From the NCBI GenBank assembly GCA_003644825.1, contig QNDJ01000067.1, positions 1 through 7,227 of the forward strand: a DNA stretch of 7,227 nucleotides, given 5' to 3'. This document shows, one piece after another, positions 1 through 6,794 of this stretch. The position numbers and the translations under genes are program-made. The notes below the pieces were generated by a model. It saw nothing but the letters and a program-made list of their open reading frames with translations, ran no database searches and was not told the DNA's origin. Origin of the DNA: Candidatus Zhuqueibacterota bacterium (GTDB lineage: Bacteria > SM23-31 > B21-G16). Within the stretch, counting starts at the first letter, position 1, and the number at the start of each line of letters is the position of its first letter.

Positions 1-306
1 ATGTCAAGATAATTTTTGTTCACAGGAGTAGGGTTTCATTTTCAGCACAATTTATTCAGAGTTTTTAAAGAAAGATATTTGAAATGAATTTAAATTAATA
101 TCCAATAAAGTTGCGAAGCAGATATTTCAAGAATCAGGAGAAAATTACTATCCTGTAATTATATAACACAGGAATTTACTGATTTCAGGTCTTACCTTGT
201 TAAAGTTGAATAAAGTAAGCTCGATGTTTTATATATTGTTGAGTATAATGAGGTCAGGTAAATACTCAACGGACAAAAAAGTCCAGGCTAAATATTTATA
301 GTATTA
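1..306 (+). pseudogene. livK: Remnant of a branched-chain amino acid (LivK-type) substrate-binding protein gene
   Basis: No intact reading frame exists here, but fragments in two frames read in order like the middle of a periplasmic leucine-binding-type protein (Peripla_BP_6). From 25 in frame 1 comes GVGFHFQHNLFRV, recalling the family's 'pyvFRv' stretch. From 83 to 163 in frame 2 comes NEF...SNKVAKQIFQESGEN, recalling 'ndyGk..a..f...l...Gg'. From 166 back in frame 1 comes TQEFTDFRSYLVKVE, a stop at 211, then SKLDVLYIVEYNEV, recalling the hallmark 'gdtDFrsqLtkik...pDvlfvagy..ev'. After a stop at 259, ILNGQKSPG recalls 'ilkQakelG'. At least one frameshift and several stops show it is dead. 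The 5' part lies outside the window. Such proteins bind leucine, isoleucine, valine or related ligands for the LivHMGF transporter. The liv remnants downstream support the assignment. Short, diverged matches read by eye limit certainty. Confidence 0.55.
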
Positions 307-382
307 TAGTTAAAATACTGATGTATTATGAAGCTGGAGACAGAAAGAGTAAGGTAAGCATATACTTATTATAATCCCCCTG

Positions 383-403
383 AAGGGATATTCTATATCC
401 CTT
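383..403. repeat. Perfect 9-bp inverted repeat with 3-nt loop
   Basis: AAGGGATAT at 383-391 and ATATCCCTT at 395-403 are exact reverse complements around TCT. It lies in the gap between the substrate-binding-protein remnant and the livH remnant. No T-run follows on either strand, so it is not a convincing intrinsic terminator. It may be an old attenuator, processing hairpin or operator of the former liv operon. A consensus-like TTGACA at 408-413 follows at once but has no good -10 partner. Confidence 0.6.
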
Positions 404-407
404 AAAT

Positions 408-612
408 TTGACATATAATTTAAGGAAAAATGTAAGAGGTTATAACGGAATAATATGTATTATAAAATTAAATGAGAACACCGATATTCCCAAGACTATC
501 GGGTTCAAAATATTCTTGTGGTATCTTCTATTTTGGCATCTGGAAAATATCTACTTGATAGAAAGATGCTATTGCTTTTGGAGTATTGGGCACTTTTCTT
601 ATTTTTAGATAA
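408..612 (+). pseudogene. livH: Remnant of LivH-type branched-chain amino acid permease (C-terminal part)
   Basis: The frame starting at 408 is open to 608 with only a TTG start and no ribosome binding site. Its section GIICIIKLNENTDIPKTIGFKIF resembles the late LivH stretch 'aGil.gi......p.iG...lkaF'. LLFWHLENIYL recalls 'GGLLLGilEnl'. At about 556-561 two stops lie in frame 1, after which that frame (562-609) reads KDAIAFGVLGTFLIFR, a close likeness to the LivH C-terminus 'ykDaiaFgvLil.LlfRPtGL'. The gene has therefore lost its 5' two-thirds, has an internal deletion and a frameshift, and stops where RPTGL would follow. LivH is one of two integral-membrane subunits of the branched-chain amino acid importer. 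The position just before the livM remnant supports the call. A different frame over 476-661 is also open but lacks a start. Confidence 0.55.
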
Positions 613-657
613 AAAGAAATTTTATAGAGAAAAAGTGAAAAAAATAGAATATTTACT

Positions 658-686
658 TTGAATTTACAAAAAATTATGTATATTAA
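658..686 (+). promoter_or_regulatory. Possible sigma-70-like promoter for the ATPase gene
   Basis: TTGAAT at 658-663 and TATTAA at 681-686 are separated by 17 bases, each matching the consensus at four of six positions. The -10 overlaps the left arm of a perfect inverted repeat, so binding there could block transcription. Such matches are easily found by chance in AT-rich DNA. Confidence 0.25.
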
Positions 687-709
687 CATTATGCAGATAT
701 ACATAATTT
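671..709. repeat. Perfect 13-bp inverted repeat upstream of the ATPase gene
   Basis: AAATTATGTATAT at 671-683 and ATATACATAATTT at 697-709 are exact reverse complements separated by 13 bases. The right arm ends 24 bases before the ATPase start codon and 14 bases before its ribosome binding site. It could be a two-half-site operator, a leader hairpin or a recombination site. Its position next to a lone gene inside a decayed operon makes either regulation or mobility plausible; the sequence does not decide. Confidence 0.6.
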
Positions 710-733
710 AAATCAACATAACTGGAGCTAATT

Positions 734-1867
734 ATGAAAAATCCTTTTGTTTATGGAGAAGCGGTTACAGGAGAAAATTTCGCTAACCGTACAGAAGAAA
801 TTGTAGAACTCGTCCGTGATCTCAGCAGTACCGAGCGCATATTTTTAATATCTCCACGAAGATATGGGAAAACATCTCTCATATTGAAGGCATTGGAGGA
901 GTTAAAGCTTAGAGGATTTTATACAGCCTACATAGATCTGTATAAAGTTACTTCCCTGCAAAATTTTCTGGAAATATATACCCGCGAAATTATCCGGGCT
1001 GTTGAATCGAAGATTGAAAAGATGTTTAATTTTTTAAAAAATACTCTACCTGGCCTTCGTCCCATTATTAGCCTGCAACCTGACGGCACGGCAACTATCG
1101 GCATTGAGCATATTCCCAAAACCGAGGATGTAATAAAATTCCTCGATCAGGTATATGATCTTCCCCAAAGGCTTGCTGAAAAAAAGAAGAAATCCTTTGT
1201 TATTGTATTTGATGAATTCCAGGAAATAATGAATTTAAATAGCGATTCCATCGAGAAAGCTATGCGGGCAAGCTTCCAACATCATGATAAAGTCGGGTAT
1301 TTATTTGCAGGTTCGAAAAGACATATTCTATATGATATGGTATCCAATCCTGATAGAGCCTTTTATAAAATGGGACGAATCATAAACCTTACCAAATTAG
1401 CCAGAGCAGAATTTATTGATTTTCTTTTACAGAATTTTGAAAAAACAGGATTCTCTATAGATAAAGAAACAATTTGCAGGATATTAGATGTGGTCGATGA
1501 TTATCCCTATAATGCACAATATTTATGTCACAAACTCTGGGATGATTTTTCACAAACAAAAAAAATAACAAAAGAAGATGTTGAACCAACTTTAGAGCGT
1601 CTTCTCAGCGAAAATACACCAATCTATATTTCAATCTGGGATGCACTCTCCCTGCATCAGCGCCGATTACTCTATGCTATTGCCCGTTCTGGGGGAAATT
1701 CTCTATTTTCTCAGGATTTTATCAGTGATTATAATCTTGGTAATTCATCCAGTGTACAAACTTCTGTCCGTCTTCTAATGAAAAGACAAATTCTTGATAA
1801 AGAAAAAAATACATATTTTATAACAGACATCTTTTTTAAAGAATGGATACAAAGAAAGATGGCATAA
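734..1867 (+). CDS. Archaeal-type AAA+ (STAND-like) P-loop ATPase with C-terminal winged helix
   Basis: This 377-residue protein looks like the 'ATPase predominantly from Archaea' group (COG1672, Pfam ATPase_2/AAA families). The N-terminal FVYGEAVTGENFANRTEE is the usual lead-in. Walker A is SPRRYGKTS at 40-48, with K46 and T47 but Ser instead of the first Gly. Walker B is FVIVFDE at 155-161, with the catalytic acid E161, and a sensor-1-like AGSKRH lies at 192-197. Residues about 300-377 look like a winged-helix domain (SSVQTSVRLLMKRQIL, then YFITDIFFKEWI). No membrane segment is seen, so it is cytoplasmic. The start is supported by GGAG at 724-727, six bases before ATG. By hand count 14 of 23 arginine codons are CGN, against 3 of 25 in the permease gene at 2278-3513, which suggests foreign origin. 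It stands alone between livH and livM remnants. The family's physiological role is poorly known; no partner gene (nuclease, toxin, effector) is present, so I assign no process. Confidence 0.9.
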   Translation: MKNPFVYGEAVTGENFANRTEEIVELVRDLSSTERIFLISPRRYGKTSLILKALEELKLRGFYTAYIDLYKVTSLQNFLEIYTREIIRAVESKIEKMFNFLKNTLPGLRPIISLQPDGTATIGIEHIPKTEDVIKFLDQVYDLPQRLAEKKKKSFVIVFDEFQEIMNLNSDSIEKAMRASFQHHDKVGYLFAGSKRHILYDMVSNPDRAFYKMGRIINLTKLARAEFIDFLLQNFEKTGFSIDKETICRILDVVDDYPYNAQYLCHKLWDDFSQTKKITKEDVEPTLERLLSENTPIYISIWDALSLHQRRLLYAIARSGGNSLFSQDFISDYNLGNSSSVQTSVRLLMKRQILDKEKNTYFITDIFFKEWIQRKMA

Positions 1868-1871
1868 TTAA

Positions 1872-2086
1872 ATATTTTTTCTCTTAGTTATTCCAGTAAT
1901 ATATATAATTCTCGCGATTAGCCTGAACTTCATTACAGGTTTTACAGGCTTTACCAGTATTGGTCATATTACATTTTCCTGTATTAGTGCATATACTTCT
2001 TCCTTACCGGGGTTAAGAGTGGATGTATCTCCATAAATCAGATTAGAGTATTTTTTACCAACGGATTTGGTCTAATTATCGGTTAA
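1872..2086 (+). pseudogene. livM: Remnant of LivM-type branched-chain amino acid permease
   Basis: The frame from 1872 to the stop at 2034 has no start codon but reads VIPVIYIILAISLNFITGF, then TGFTSIGHITFSCISAYTSS. This closely follows the LivM signature 'yailAlslNLltGytGqlSlGhaaFfgiGAYtaal'. The next residues, LPGLRV, match the later LivM motif 'lpaLRlrG', so the segment between has been deleted. After the stop, frame 2 (2039-2083) gives IRVFFTNGFGLIIG, like 'irlv...lTnG.~Gl.gI', and then stops. The remnant begins four bases after the ATPase stop codon and continues the operon order H-M. LivM is the second membrane subunit of the leucine/isoleucine/valine importer. Missing start, deletion, frameshift and stops make it non-functional. 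This is the best supported of the four liv remnants. Confidence 0.78.
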
Positions 2087-2167
2087 TCCTCTATCTAAAA
2101 AAATAAAAGAAATTAATAGAAATAGAATTTTTCTTAATAGAGCAAAATACAGAGAGTATAATTATAA

Positions 2168-2277
2168 TATACCAATCAAGGATATATGTCTGAAACAGGC
2201 AGAATTACCTTCGAAGATAATGCAAAAAAGATATTGAATAAAATTAACATAAAGTTTTCTGAAGCTCTTTTTTTAAA
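2168..2277 (+). pseudogene. livF: Remnant of LivF-type ABC ATPase (extreme C-terminus)
   Basis: Between a stop at 2165 and the convergent permease gene, the frame reads NQGYMSETGRITFEDNAKKI, then LNKINIKFSEALFL. This matches the C-terminal end of LivF, 'iADrgYVLeTGrItleGnakeLLnne.VkeAYLG', almost position for position. An ATG at 2186 falls inside the motif (the Y-M of GYMSETGRI). The open frame 2186-2422 that it begins is therefore not a real gene, and its second half only overlaps the permease antisense. The Walker motifs, the ABC signature and all of livG are absent, so most of the operon's 3' half has been deleted. The stretch between the livM and livF remnants (2087-2167) shows nothing I can identify. 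Confidence 0.72.
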
Positions 2278-3513
2278 TTATTCATATCTTAATGAATCAA
2301 TCGGGTCAAGCTCTGCTGCTTTTTTTGCTGGAAGTATTCCAAATACCAGGCCAACACCAACAGATACAGAAAAAGCAAGAGCAAGAACATACATATTAAC
2401 TATTGTTCTCCATTTTGCATAGAAAGCTATTGCTCTTGTCATACTATAACCAAGAAAAATACCTATAATACCACCGGCAAAACTAATAACAATAGCCTCT
2501 ATAATAAACTGCCCAAGAATATCTTTTTTAGTGGCACCAACTGCTCTTCTGATGCCAATTTCTCTTGTTCTTTCAAGCACTGTTGCTAACATAATATTCA
2601 TAATACCAATACCACCAACAAGAAGAGAAATTCCTGCGATAGCACCCATTACAATATTAAAAATCTGCTGGGTTTTTTGACTCTGCCTCATTAAAGCTTC
2701 AGGGATAATAATTTGAAAATCTGGAACATTGTTGTGTCTTCTTCTCATTATATTCCTGATGATGTTAGCAGCTTCGGTAATTTTTTTAGTATCAATGACT
2801 TTTGCCGTTATCTGGTCAATTTCACTTGCGAGGGGGTCAACTTCAAATCTTTTAAATGAAGCTGTAATCGGTATATAAACATCCTGATTAAGATTTCTTG
2901 TTTTTATACTTCCTGGTTTACCGGCAGGCATACTTTTATCTTCCATCACACCTATAACAGTAAACCATATATCACCTATTTTTATTCTTTTGCCAATAGG
3001 GTCCTCAAACCTGAAAAGGTCTTTTTTTACAGCACCGCCAAGAACACAAACCTTTCTTCGCTCCTGAAGGTCATAATAAGTCAAAAAAGAACCCTTTTCA
3101 ACATTAAAATTGAGAACCTTTGAATATTCAGGAGTTGTTCCAATAACAGCACAGGATGTTGTTCTATTCTTATAGCTTGCAGTCATATTTCTTTCAGTTT
3201 GAGGTGTAGCTACCTCTACAAGGGGACATATTGCCATTATAGATCGAGCATCTGCATAGGTTAAACCTCTTGAAAAGTTGGTTCTGGATTGCGTTAAATC
3301 CTGGTCTTCCATCTGGAAATCCTGAATTAATATATTATTTATACCTAATAATTTTATTTGTTCAAGAGCTTCCTGTTTTGCACCCTCTCCAATTGAAAGC
3401 ATCGCTATTACTGCAGCTACACCAAAAATTATACCAAGCATCGTTAAAAATGAACGAAGCTTATGAGCCCTCAAACCTCCAATGCCAGTAAAAAAACTTT
3501 CTGCAAAATTCAT
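2278..3513 (-). CDS. MacB/FtsX-type ABC exporter permease without ATPase domain
   Basis: This 411-residue inner-membrane protein has the MacB-type layout. TM1 lies at about 21-43 (SFLTMLGIIFGVAAVIAMLS, then IGEGA). A large periplasmic MacB_PCD domain covers about 45-280. Three FtsX-domain helices follow at about 283-306, 336-358 and 375-394. The cytoplasmic stretch LERTREIGIRRAVGATKKDI at 313-332 is the conserved coupling region, and PAKKAAELDPIDSLRYE is the typical C-terminus. Length fits stand-alone permeases; E. coli MacB carries a fused N-terminal ATPase, which is absent here. Such proteins work by mechanotransmission with an adaptor and a TolC-like channel to move substrate from the periplasm outwards. 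The start has AGG at 3521-3523, seven bases upstream. It is the last gene of the operon, 21 bases after the second adaptor. The ABC ATPase must be encoded elsewhere. The substrate (drug, peptide, lipoprotein) cannot be told. Confidence 0.92.
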   Translation of the reverse strand: MNFAESFFTGIGGLRAHKLRSFLTMLGIIFGVAAVIAMLSIGEGAKQEALEQIKLLGINNILIQDFQMEDQDLTQSRTNFSRGLTYADARSIMAICPLVEVATPQTERNMTASYKNRTTSCAVIGTTPEYSKVLNFNVEKGSFLTYYDLQERRKVCVLGGAVKKDLFRFEDPIGKRIKIGDIWFTVIGVMEDKSMPAGKPGSIKTRNLNQDVYIPITASFKRFEVDPLASEIDQITAKVIDTKKITEAANIIRNIMRRRHNNVPDFQIIIPEALMRQSQKTQQIFNIVMGAIAGISLLVGGIGIMNIMLATVLERTREIGIRRAVGATKKDILGQFIIEAIVISFAGGIIGIFLGYSMTRAIAFYAKWRTIVNMYVLALAFSVSVGVGLVFGILPAKKAAELDPIDSLRYE

Positions 3514-3534
3514 ATCTTTACCTGTAATTATTTT

Positions 3535-4899
3535 CTATCTTCTTAAAAATTTTCTTATAGCTCTTATATCCGTACCCTGTTTTGAAGAAGGCGATGTAGG
3601 TTTTTGCTTCTTTTCTTTTATTTCTGCTCCAAACTCTTCCAGTTTAATAGTTGGATTTCTCAAAGCAACTTTATCTCCCTCTTTTAAACCTTCAGAAATA
3701 ATAACATAATCATCATTACTTTTACCTGTTTTTACTTCAACTTTTTTGTAAGAATCTTCAACAAGATACATAACAGTTTTTCCTTCTTCTTCAAAAACCG
3801 ACTCAAGAGGAACATATAGAGCGGTATCTATCTTATCTAAAATAATATCTACAGTAGCTGACATACCCGGTTTTAATAAAGGATGATTTTTCTCATCAAT
3901 TGTAATAATAACATCAAAAACTTTAACATTAGACCCATACTCTCTCCTTGCAAGATAAGCAATATCAGTAACAGTTCCAGTAAATTCAACATTCTGAAAA
4001 GCATCGAGCCGGATAATGGCTTTTTGCCCTTTCTTAACTCTCCTTATATCAATCTCATTTACCTGAGTTTTAACCTGCATAATTTCAAGATTTGGTAAAT
4101 CAATCAATGGTTGACGCCTGTGAGGTGTATCACCGACCTGGATTTTTGCTCTTGTTCCACTCCGATAGTTTTCTCTGTAAACTACCAATCCATCATTGGG
4201 TGCTCTTACAGTAAGCCTCTCTTTTTCAGCTTTAGCTTTTTCAAGGTCTTTTTTTGCATTTTCAATCTTCAAAAGAGCAGCATTAAGGTTAACTTTATTT
4301 ACAATTCTCTGGTTCTTAATGTTATTTTCCTGCTTCTTAAGGCTGATTTGAGCGTTTTTAAAGTTCAGTTCTTCCATCTGTTTTTTTGTATCGGCTTCAA
4401 ATTTCATCTGTTCAAGCCTCAATTTGCTCAGTTCATAGTTATTTTTGGTAGTTTCAAGATTGCTTAATAGAGTTGCCATCTGTGATTCCTGATTTGCTTT
4501 GAGTTTTTCATAATCTTCCTGAGCCTGTTGAAGTGTCGATTCTAATGTTTCTATTCTCGTGTCAAGTTCACTTGTATCAAACTGAATGAGAACATCACCC
4601 TTTTTAACAGGTTTTCCTTCTTCTGCAAGATATATAATCTGTAAATTTCCTCTTACATCACTTGGAACATAAATTGTTGTAGACTCTTTCGCCATCAGTT
4701 CTCCATGTTCTGAAATACTTATTATAAAAGGTCCCTTTACAACCGTATACGTTGCTATATCAGGGGTACTGCTTTTTACATTAATCAATATTATCCCTAT
4801 AATAATGACTATTATACCTGAAAAACTTATCAGGAATTTTTTACCTTTATAATCAATTTTAAGGATTTTTTCTTTTACTATATTTATATAATTTTTCAT
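3535..4899 (-). CDS. HlyD/MacA-family periplasmic adaptor subunit
   Basis: A 454-residue membrane-fusion protein. One N-terminal anchor lies at about 21-40 (KFLISFSGIIVIIIGIILIN). The first lipoyl half is about 75-108 (LQIIYLAEEGKPVKKGDVLI, then QFD). A long coiled-coil hairpin covers about 109-228 and the second lipoyl half is LTVRAPNDGLVVY at 229-241. A beta-barrel lies at about 270-355 (VNEIDIRRVKKGQKAIIRLD; LLKPGMSATVDI) and a membrane-proximal domain at about 360-415 (YVPLESVFEEEGKTVMYLVE). The tail to 454 is charged and low-complexity. It would bridge the permease to an outer-membrane channel. It is paralogous to the preceding gene: both have FKNA and IKNQ-I-N in the descending helix and almost the same lipoyl boundary. 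The start has GAGG at 4910-4913, ten bases upstream. Gaps are 37 bases from the upstream gene's stop and 21 bases to the permease start. Confidence 0.9.
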   Translation of the reverse strand: MKNYINIVKEKILKIDYKGKKFLISFSGIIVIIIGIILINVKSSTPDIATYTVVKGPFIISISEHGELMAKESTTIYVPSDVRGNLQIIYLAEEGKPVKKGDVLIQFDTSELDTRIETLESTLQQAQEDYEKLKANQESQMATLLSNLETTKNNYELSKLRLEQMKFEADTKKQMEELNFKNAQISLKKQENNIKNQRIVNKVNLNAALLKIENAKKDLEKAKAEKERLTVRAPNDGLVVYRENYRSGTRAKIQVGDTPHRRQPLIDLPNLEIMQVKTQVNEIDIRRVKKGQKAIIRLDAFQNVEFTGTVTDIAYLARREYGSNVKVFDVIITIDEKNHPLLKPGMSATVDIILDKIDTALYVPLESVFEEEGKTVMYLVEDSYKKVEVKTGKSNDDYVIISEGLKEGDKVALRNPTIKLEEFGAEIKEKKQKPTSPSSKQGTDIRAIRKFLRR

Positions 4900-4936
4900 A
4901 ATTATTATACCTCATATTTAATTTTTCCCCGATATT

Positions 4937-6700
4937 TTAACGATTATTCCTCTGCCTCTGGTTCCTCAATTTAACCATCATTTCTCTAAAAAACTTATTC
5001 CTTTTATTATTATCGGTTGCAAGAGAAGGATCTTTCTTTAGTCTTTTTTCATATTCTTTTTTTATTTCCGGGTTCTGCAGTAATCTTTTTTCAAATACTG
5101 CCCTCTGCTGAGGTGTCATATTATTAATATTAAACTGTCTTCTCCTGCTCCCGAATGTTCCTTCTTTTGTTCCCAGGTATTTCATTGCCATCTCCTGAAA
5201 AAATCTCATACGCTTTTCAATACTGGTTTTGAGTTCAGGGTCCTCTTTAACTCTTTTATCATATTCAGCTTTAATTTTAGGATTTTGAAGTAATCTCTGT
5301 GCATATTTTTCTAACATTTCTTCAGGAGTTGCAATTTCTTTAGGTTTATTTACTCTGTCGGTTTTTTCATCAGAATAGGCTTCACTTGAACGAAGATTCA
5401 TAAATTTTTCGATAATTGCCTGCCTTTGAGCAAGTTCAATTCTCTTTTTTTCAGCTGTTCCAAGCATCTGGGCAGTTCCAGTTGGGTCCTTCAAAGCAAT
5501 AACTTCTCCTTCTTTAAGATTTTCTTTAATTTCAATATAGTTTAAACCTTTCTCACCAATTTTAACAAATCTCGGTCTAAAACTTCCTTCTTTAACAAAT
5601 ACAACTGGTTTATCATCTATTTCATAAACTGCCCCGACCGGTACATATACAACATCTTTTAGTTTTTTAAGTGCTATTTCCACTCTTGCGGTCATTCCCG
5701 GTCTGAAGTAGGGGCTATTCTTTTCATCAACAACCACTTCAACGTTGAACCGTCTAACATTTGTTTCAAGGTCCTCAACAATAGCTGAAATAGAGTTAAT
5801 TGTTCCATTAAACTCAATTTCGGGGTACGCATCCAGTATAACTTTTGCCTTCTGTCCAACTTTAAGTCTACCAACATCTACTTCATTTACCATCAATCTA
5901 ACTTTCATCTCATAAGTATCTGGCAGGTCTATTATAGGCATACCTTCATAAACAACATTACCATCCTCCACTTTTTTAAAAGTTCTACTTGACCAATCCC
6001 AGTATTCATGATACACCACTAATCCCTCAATGGGTGCACATACCGTTAACTCCTTCAATTTCTCTTTCCAGTATTCCAGTTTTACACTGTCATCCTTTAC
6101 TTTAAGCTGGGCATTACTAAGCTCAACACTATTTATAATTTTTTGATTTTTTATTTTTTCCTTTTGCTCCTCAAGGTTCAATTTTGCATTTTTAAACTGG
6201 AGTTCACCTTCCTTTTTTTTAGCATCCGACTCATATTTCAAACTATACAGGTATAATTCAGCCAGCTTATATGTGTTTTCCATAACTTTCAGGTCAGAAT
6301 ATAATTCATCCATCTTTGATTCATGTTGAGCTATCACTTTTTTAAGGTCTTCTCTATGCTGTTGAAGAGATTTTTCATAAGTTTCAATCCTGGATTCAAT
6401 CTGTTTTGTATCAAACCTGATTAAAGTATCCCCTTTATTAACAATAGTTCCTTCAGGAATTAAATAAATTATTTGTAATGTTGATTTTGTGCGTGTCGGT
6501 GCACAAATAATCCTTGAACGAGTCGCAAATACATCTCCACTCTCTACAAGATTTATTACAAGGTCTCCTCTTCGAGAAACTCCAACAGGAATAACTTCTC
6601 GGTTCACCTTTTTATTCGATGTTATTATAATTATAATAATAAAAATCATAACCACTGATATTATAACTATATTCCTTTTCCTGAAGAAAAATTGTCTCAT
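4937..6700 (-). CDS. HlyD/MacA-family periplasmic adaptor with duplicated C-terminal extension
   Basis: A 587-residue adaptor, the first gene of the operon. A very hydrophobic, Ile-rich anchor lies at about 10-27. The lipoyl halves are at about 65-97 (LQIIYLIPEGTIVNKGDTLI) and 218-230 (LTVCAPIEGLVVY). The coiled-coil hairpin covers about 100-215. The beta-barrel lies at about 262-345 (VNEVDVGRLKVGQKAKVILD; YFRPGMTARVEI) and the membrane-proximal domain ends near 405. A short aromatic insertion (HEYWDWSSRTF) follows the second lipoyl half. The family normally ends about here; this protein adds about 180 charged residues with two copies of one motif (458-507 and 529-577). The start ATG has only a weak ribosome binding site (AGAG about ten bases upstream). 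The extension is periplasmic if the topology is normal; its role is unknown. It might contact the peptidoglycan, the second adaptor or the permease, but nothing in the sequence chooses. Confidence 0.9.
   Translation of the reverse strand: MRQFFFRKRNIVIISVVMIFIIIIIITSNKKVNREVIPVGVSRRGDLVINLVESGDVFATRSRIICAPTRTKSTLQIIYLIPEGTIVNKGDTLIRFDTKQIESRIETYEKSLQQHREDLKKVIAQHESKMDELYSDLKVMENTYKLAELYLYSLKYESDAKKKEGELQFKNAKLNLEEQKEKIKNQKIINSVELSNAQLKVKDDSVKLEYWKEKLKELTVCAPIEGLVVYHEYWDWSSRTFKKVEDGNVVYEGMPIIDLPDTYEMKVRLMVNEVDVGRLKVGQKAKVILDAYPEIEFNGTINSISAIVEDLETNVRRFNVEVVVDEKNSPYFRPGMTARVEIALKKLKDVVYVPVGAVYEIDDKPVVFVKEGSFRPRFVKIGEKGLNYIEIKENLKEGEVIALKDPTGTAQMLGTAEKKRIELAQRQAIIEKFMNLRSSEAYSDEKTDRVNKPKEIATPEEMLEKYAQRLLQNPKIKAEYDKRVKEDPELKTSIEKRMRFFQEMAMKYLGTKEGTFGSRRRQFNINNMTPQQRAVFEKRLLQNPEIKKEYEKRLKKDPSLATDNNKRNKFFREMMVKLRNQRQRNNR
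4970..5329 (-). repeat. Two-copy protein repeat in the C-terminal tail of the first adaptor
   Basis: Copy 1 is residues 458-507 (5180-5329) and copy 2 is residues 529-577 (4970-5116). Both start with TP. From RLLQNP onward they align without gaps for 39 residues, with 24 identities by hand count. The shared pattern is RLLQNP-x-IK-x-EY-x-KR-x2-K-DP-x-L-x-T-x3-KR-x2-FF-x-EM-x2-K. It looks helical, highly charged and punctuated by Asn-Pro and Asp-Pro turns. I do not recognise the motif as a named domain. Confidence 0.85.
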
Positions 6701-6794
6701 TTTATTTACTCTATAACTATGAAAGTTTATCTTTCTATTTCGTTAAATATATACAATTTTTTTAAATTTTCATTCAAAAAATAAAGTCATTGTT

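Noticed and set aside
408-436. A perfect TTGACA (408-413) as a promoter
   Set aside because: No good -10 at usual spacing (best is TGTAAG at 431), and it lies inside the decayed livH region.
476-661. A 61-codon stretch without stops, reading QNILVVSSILASGKYLL and on, recalling a receiver-like start
   Set aside because: It has no start codon or ribosome binding site. The overlapping frames carry a better match to the LivH C-terminus.
729-1870. An exact 8-bp inverted repeat, TAATTATG at 729-736 and CATAATTA at 1863-1870, bracketing the ATPase gene
   Set aside because: It includes the start and stop codons and is made of common AT-rich words, so it is likely coincidence rather than terminal repeats of an element.
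2087-2230. An open frame over 2103-2227 with QAELPSKIMQKRY, considered as a LivG remnant
   Set aside because: The likeness is too weak and it overlaps the stronger LivF reading in another frame.
2186-2422. A 78-codon open frame with ATG and an AAGGA-like site, seemingly a small gene
   Set aside because: Its first 30 residues are the LivF C-terminal remnant and the remainder only overlaps the permease gene on the other strand. The ATG falls within the former motif.
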